DNA from: Gammaproteobacteria bacterium | GTDB taxonomy: Bacteria; Pseudomonadota; Gammaproteobacteria; UBA6429; Thiohalophilaceae | NCBI GenBank assembly: GCA_029880425.1 | Contig: JAOUOK010000123.1 | Location: forward strand, 1-6,183 | Direction: 5' to 3' | Length of the DNA: 6,183 nt | Notes under the pieces: model-generated | Told to the model about the DNA's origin: nothing | The model's database searches: none | What the model saw: the letters and a program-made list of their open reading frames with translations, nothing else | Made by a program: the position numbers and the translations under genes | In this document: positions 5,699-6,183 of the stretch, piece after piece | How positions within the stretch are numbered: the first letter of the stretch is position 1 | Layout of the letters: every line of letters starts with the position of its first letter

Positions 5699-6183
5699 TT
5701 ATCGTAATTCTTCGACACTAAATTTTTTTTCAAGGATTTCAGGCTTAATAATGGCGTAGCCCTCTTGTTGCCAGTGACCAATTTCAGTGATGGCGGAAGG
5801 CACGACTTTAACAAAACTTTGAAAGTCATCGATGGTATAACCAAAGTCAGTGGCAGCCAGTGCGCATACTCTGAACTCAACACCTAGCTGACTATAATAT
5901 TTCATTCTTTCAACAATGGTTTTGTATTTTATATAATTTTTTTTGGCCAGTGTCACAATCTCGGTACCATGAATAATAACTTTTATATCCATAAATTCTG
6001 GTGCCATATTGTAAGGATTTTCTGTTAGTGGATTAATAAAAGAACGTATCCAGTAAAGAGCTGAATTTATTTTATTTGGCTCGTCAAAATAAAATTCGAA
6101 CATCACTTTGGGTTCTTTATAGGGTGTTTGTACAAACGTGGCTTCTTCAGCAGAGGTGAGTGAACTGCTAAATAAGAATAGAA
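5699..6183 (-). CDS. Exported DsrE-family protein, 3' part (start beyond right edge)
   Basis: The frame stays open to the window edge, giving at least 160 codons before the TAA at 5699-5701. A shorter reading from the GTG at 6106 is misleading: upstream in the same frame lies LFLFSSSLTSA followed by EEATFVQTPY, the hydrophobic end and likely cleavage site of a Sec signal peptide, so the protein is probably periplasmic and its start is outside the window. The mature part (about 149 residues) has the DsrE-like pattern: KVIIHGTEIV (a beta strand and turn), an alpha helix rich in Lys and Tyr, then VEFRVCALAATDFGY with a single cysteine (codon at 5864-5866) at the site where DsrE-type proteins carry their conserved cysteine, and VPSAITEIGHWQQEGYAII near the end. 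DsrE, TusD and relatives handle sulfur as a cysteine persulfide, but exported single-domain versions are poorly characterised and the partner is unknown. It lies 89 bp upstream of mfd on the same strand. Confidence 0.85.
   Translation of the reverse strand, partial: LFLFSSSLTSAEEATFVQTPYKEPKVMFEFYFDEPNKINSALYWIRSFINPLTENPYNMAPEFMDIKVIIHGTEIVTLAKKNYIKYKTIVERMKYYSQLGVEFRVCALAATDFGYTIDDFQSFVKVVPSAITEIGHWQQEGYAIIKPEILEKKFSVEELR

Noticed and set aside
5668..5883. Minus-strand open frame of 71 codons overlapping the DsrE-like gene
   Set aside because: It is in a different frame from the recognisable DsrE-like sequence and has no supporting signal.

Overview
The window looks like chromosomal DNA from a gammaproteobacterium of moderate to low GC (roughly 40% by eye). 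The full-length Mfd is very close to the enterobacterial protein in its motor domains. The LysR-type regulator resembles HdfR, and the small acidic protein and the exported DsrE-like protein are both of types I associate with environmental gammaproteobacteria (sulfur oxidisers, methylotrophs and relatives). The genus cannot be fixed from the sequence.

Layout from left to right. On the minus strand, 1-477 is the N-terminal half of a serine/threonine protein kinase-like gene that runs off the left edge. Just upstream of it (558-731, minus) is a 57-codon acidic protein resembling the PA3496 family; the two are probably one transcript. A 12-bp hairpin (484-513) lies between them and covers the only plausible ribosome binding site of the kinase. 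A divergent intergenic region (732-963) carries a promoter for the leftward pair, a candidate promoter for the rightward gene and a 12-bp direct repeat. On the plus strand, 964-1173 encodes a 69-residue precursor of a small secreted protein with two cysteines. A perfect 10-bp dyad (1221-1257) then precedes a LysR-family regulator (1268-2134). The regulator converges, with only 13 bp between the stop codons, on mfd (2148-5609, minus). Upstream of mfd, on the same strand, is the 3' part of an exported DsrE-family gene (5699-6183) that runs off the right edge.

How the genes relate. Mfd is the housekeeping anchor: it couples transcription to repair by displacing stalled RNA polymerase and recruiting UvrA. 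The DsrE-like gene and mfd share a strand, but mfd has its own likely promoter in the 89-bp gap. The left part (kinase, acidic protein, small secreted protein) is a separate, divergently arranged cluster that may share regulation. The LysR-type regulator could control itself or the neighbouring secreted-protein gene through the dyad; this is inference only.

No mobile element, CRISPR array, tRNA or rRNA was seen. I found no clearly unprecedented system. The points most worth a second look are the RBS-masking hairpin before the kinase, the dyad before the regulator, the unusual kinase motifs, and the signal peptide on the DsrE-like protein, which a conventional start-codon search would miss.
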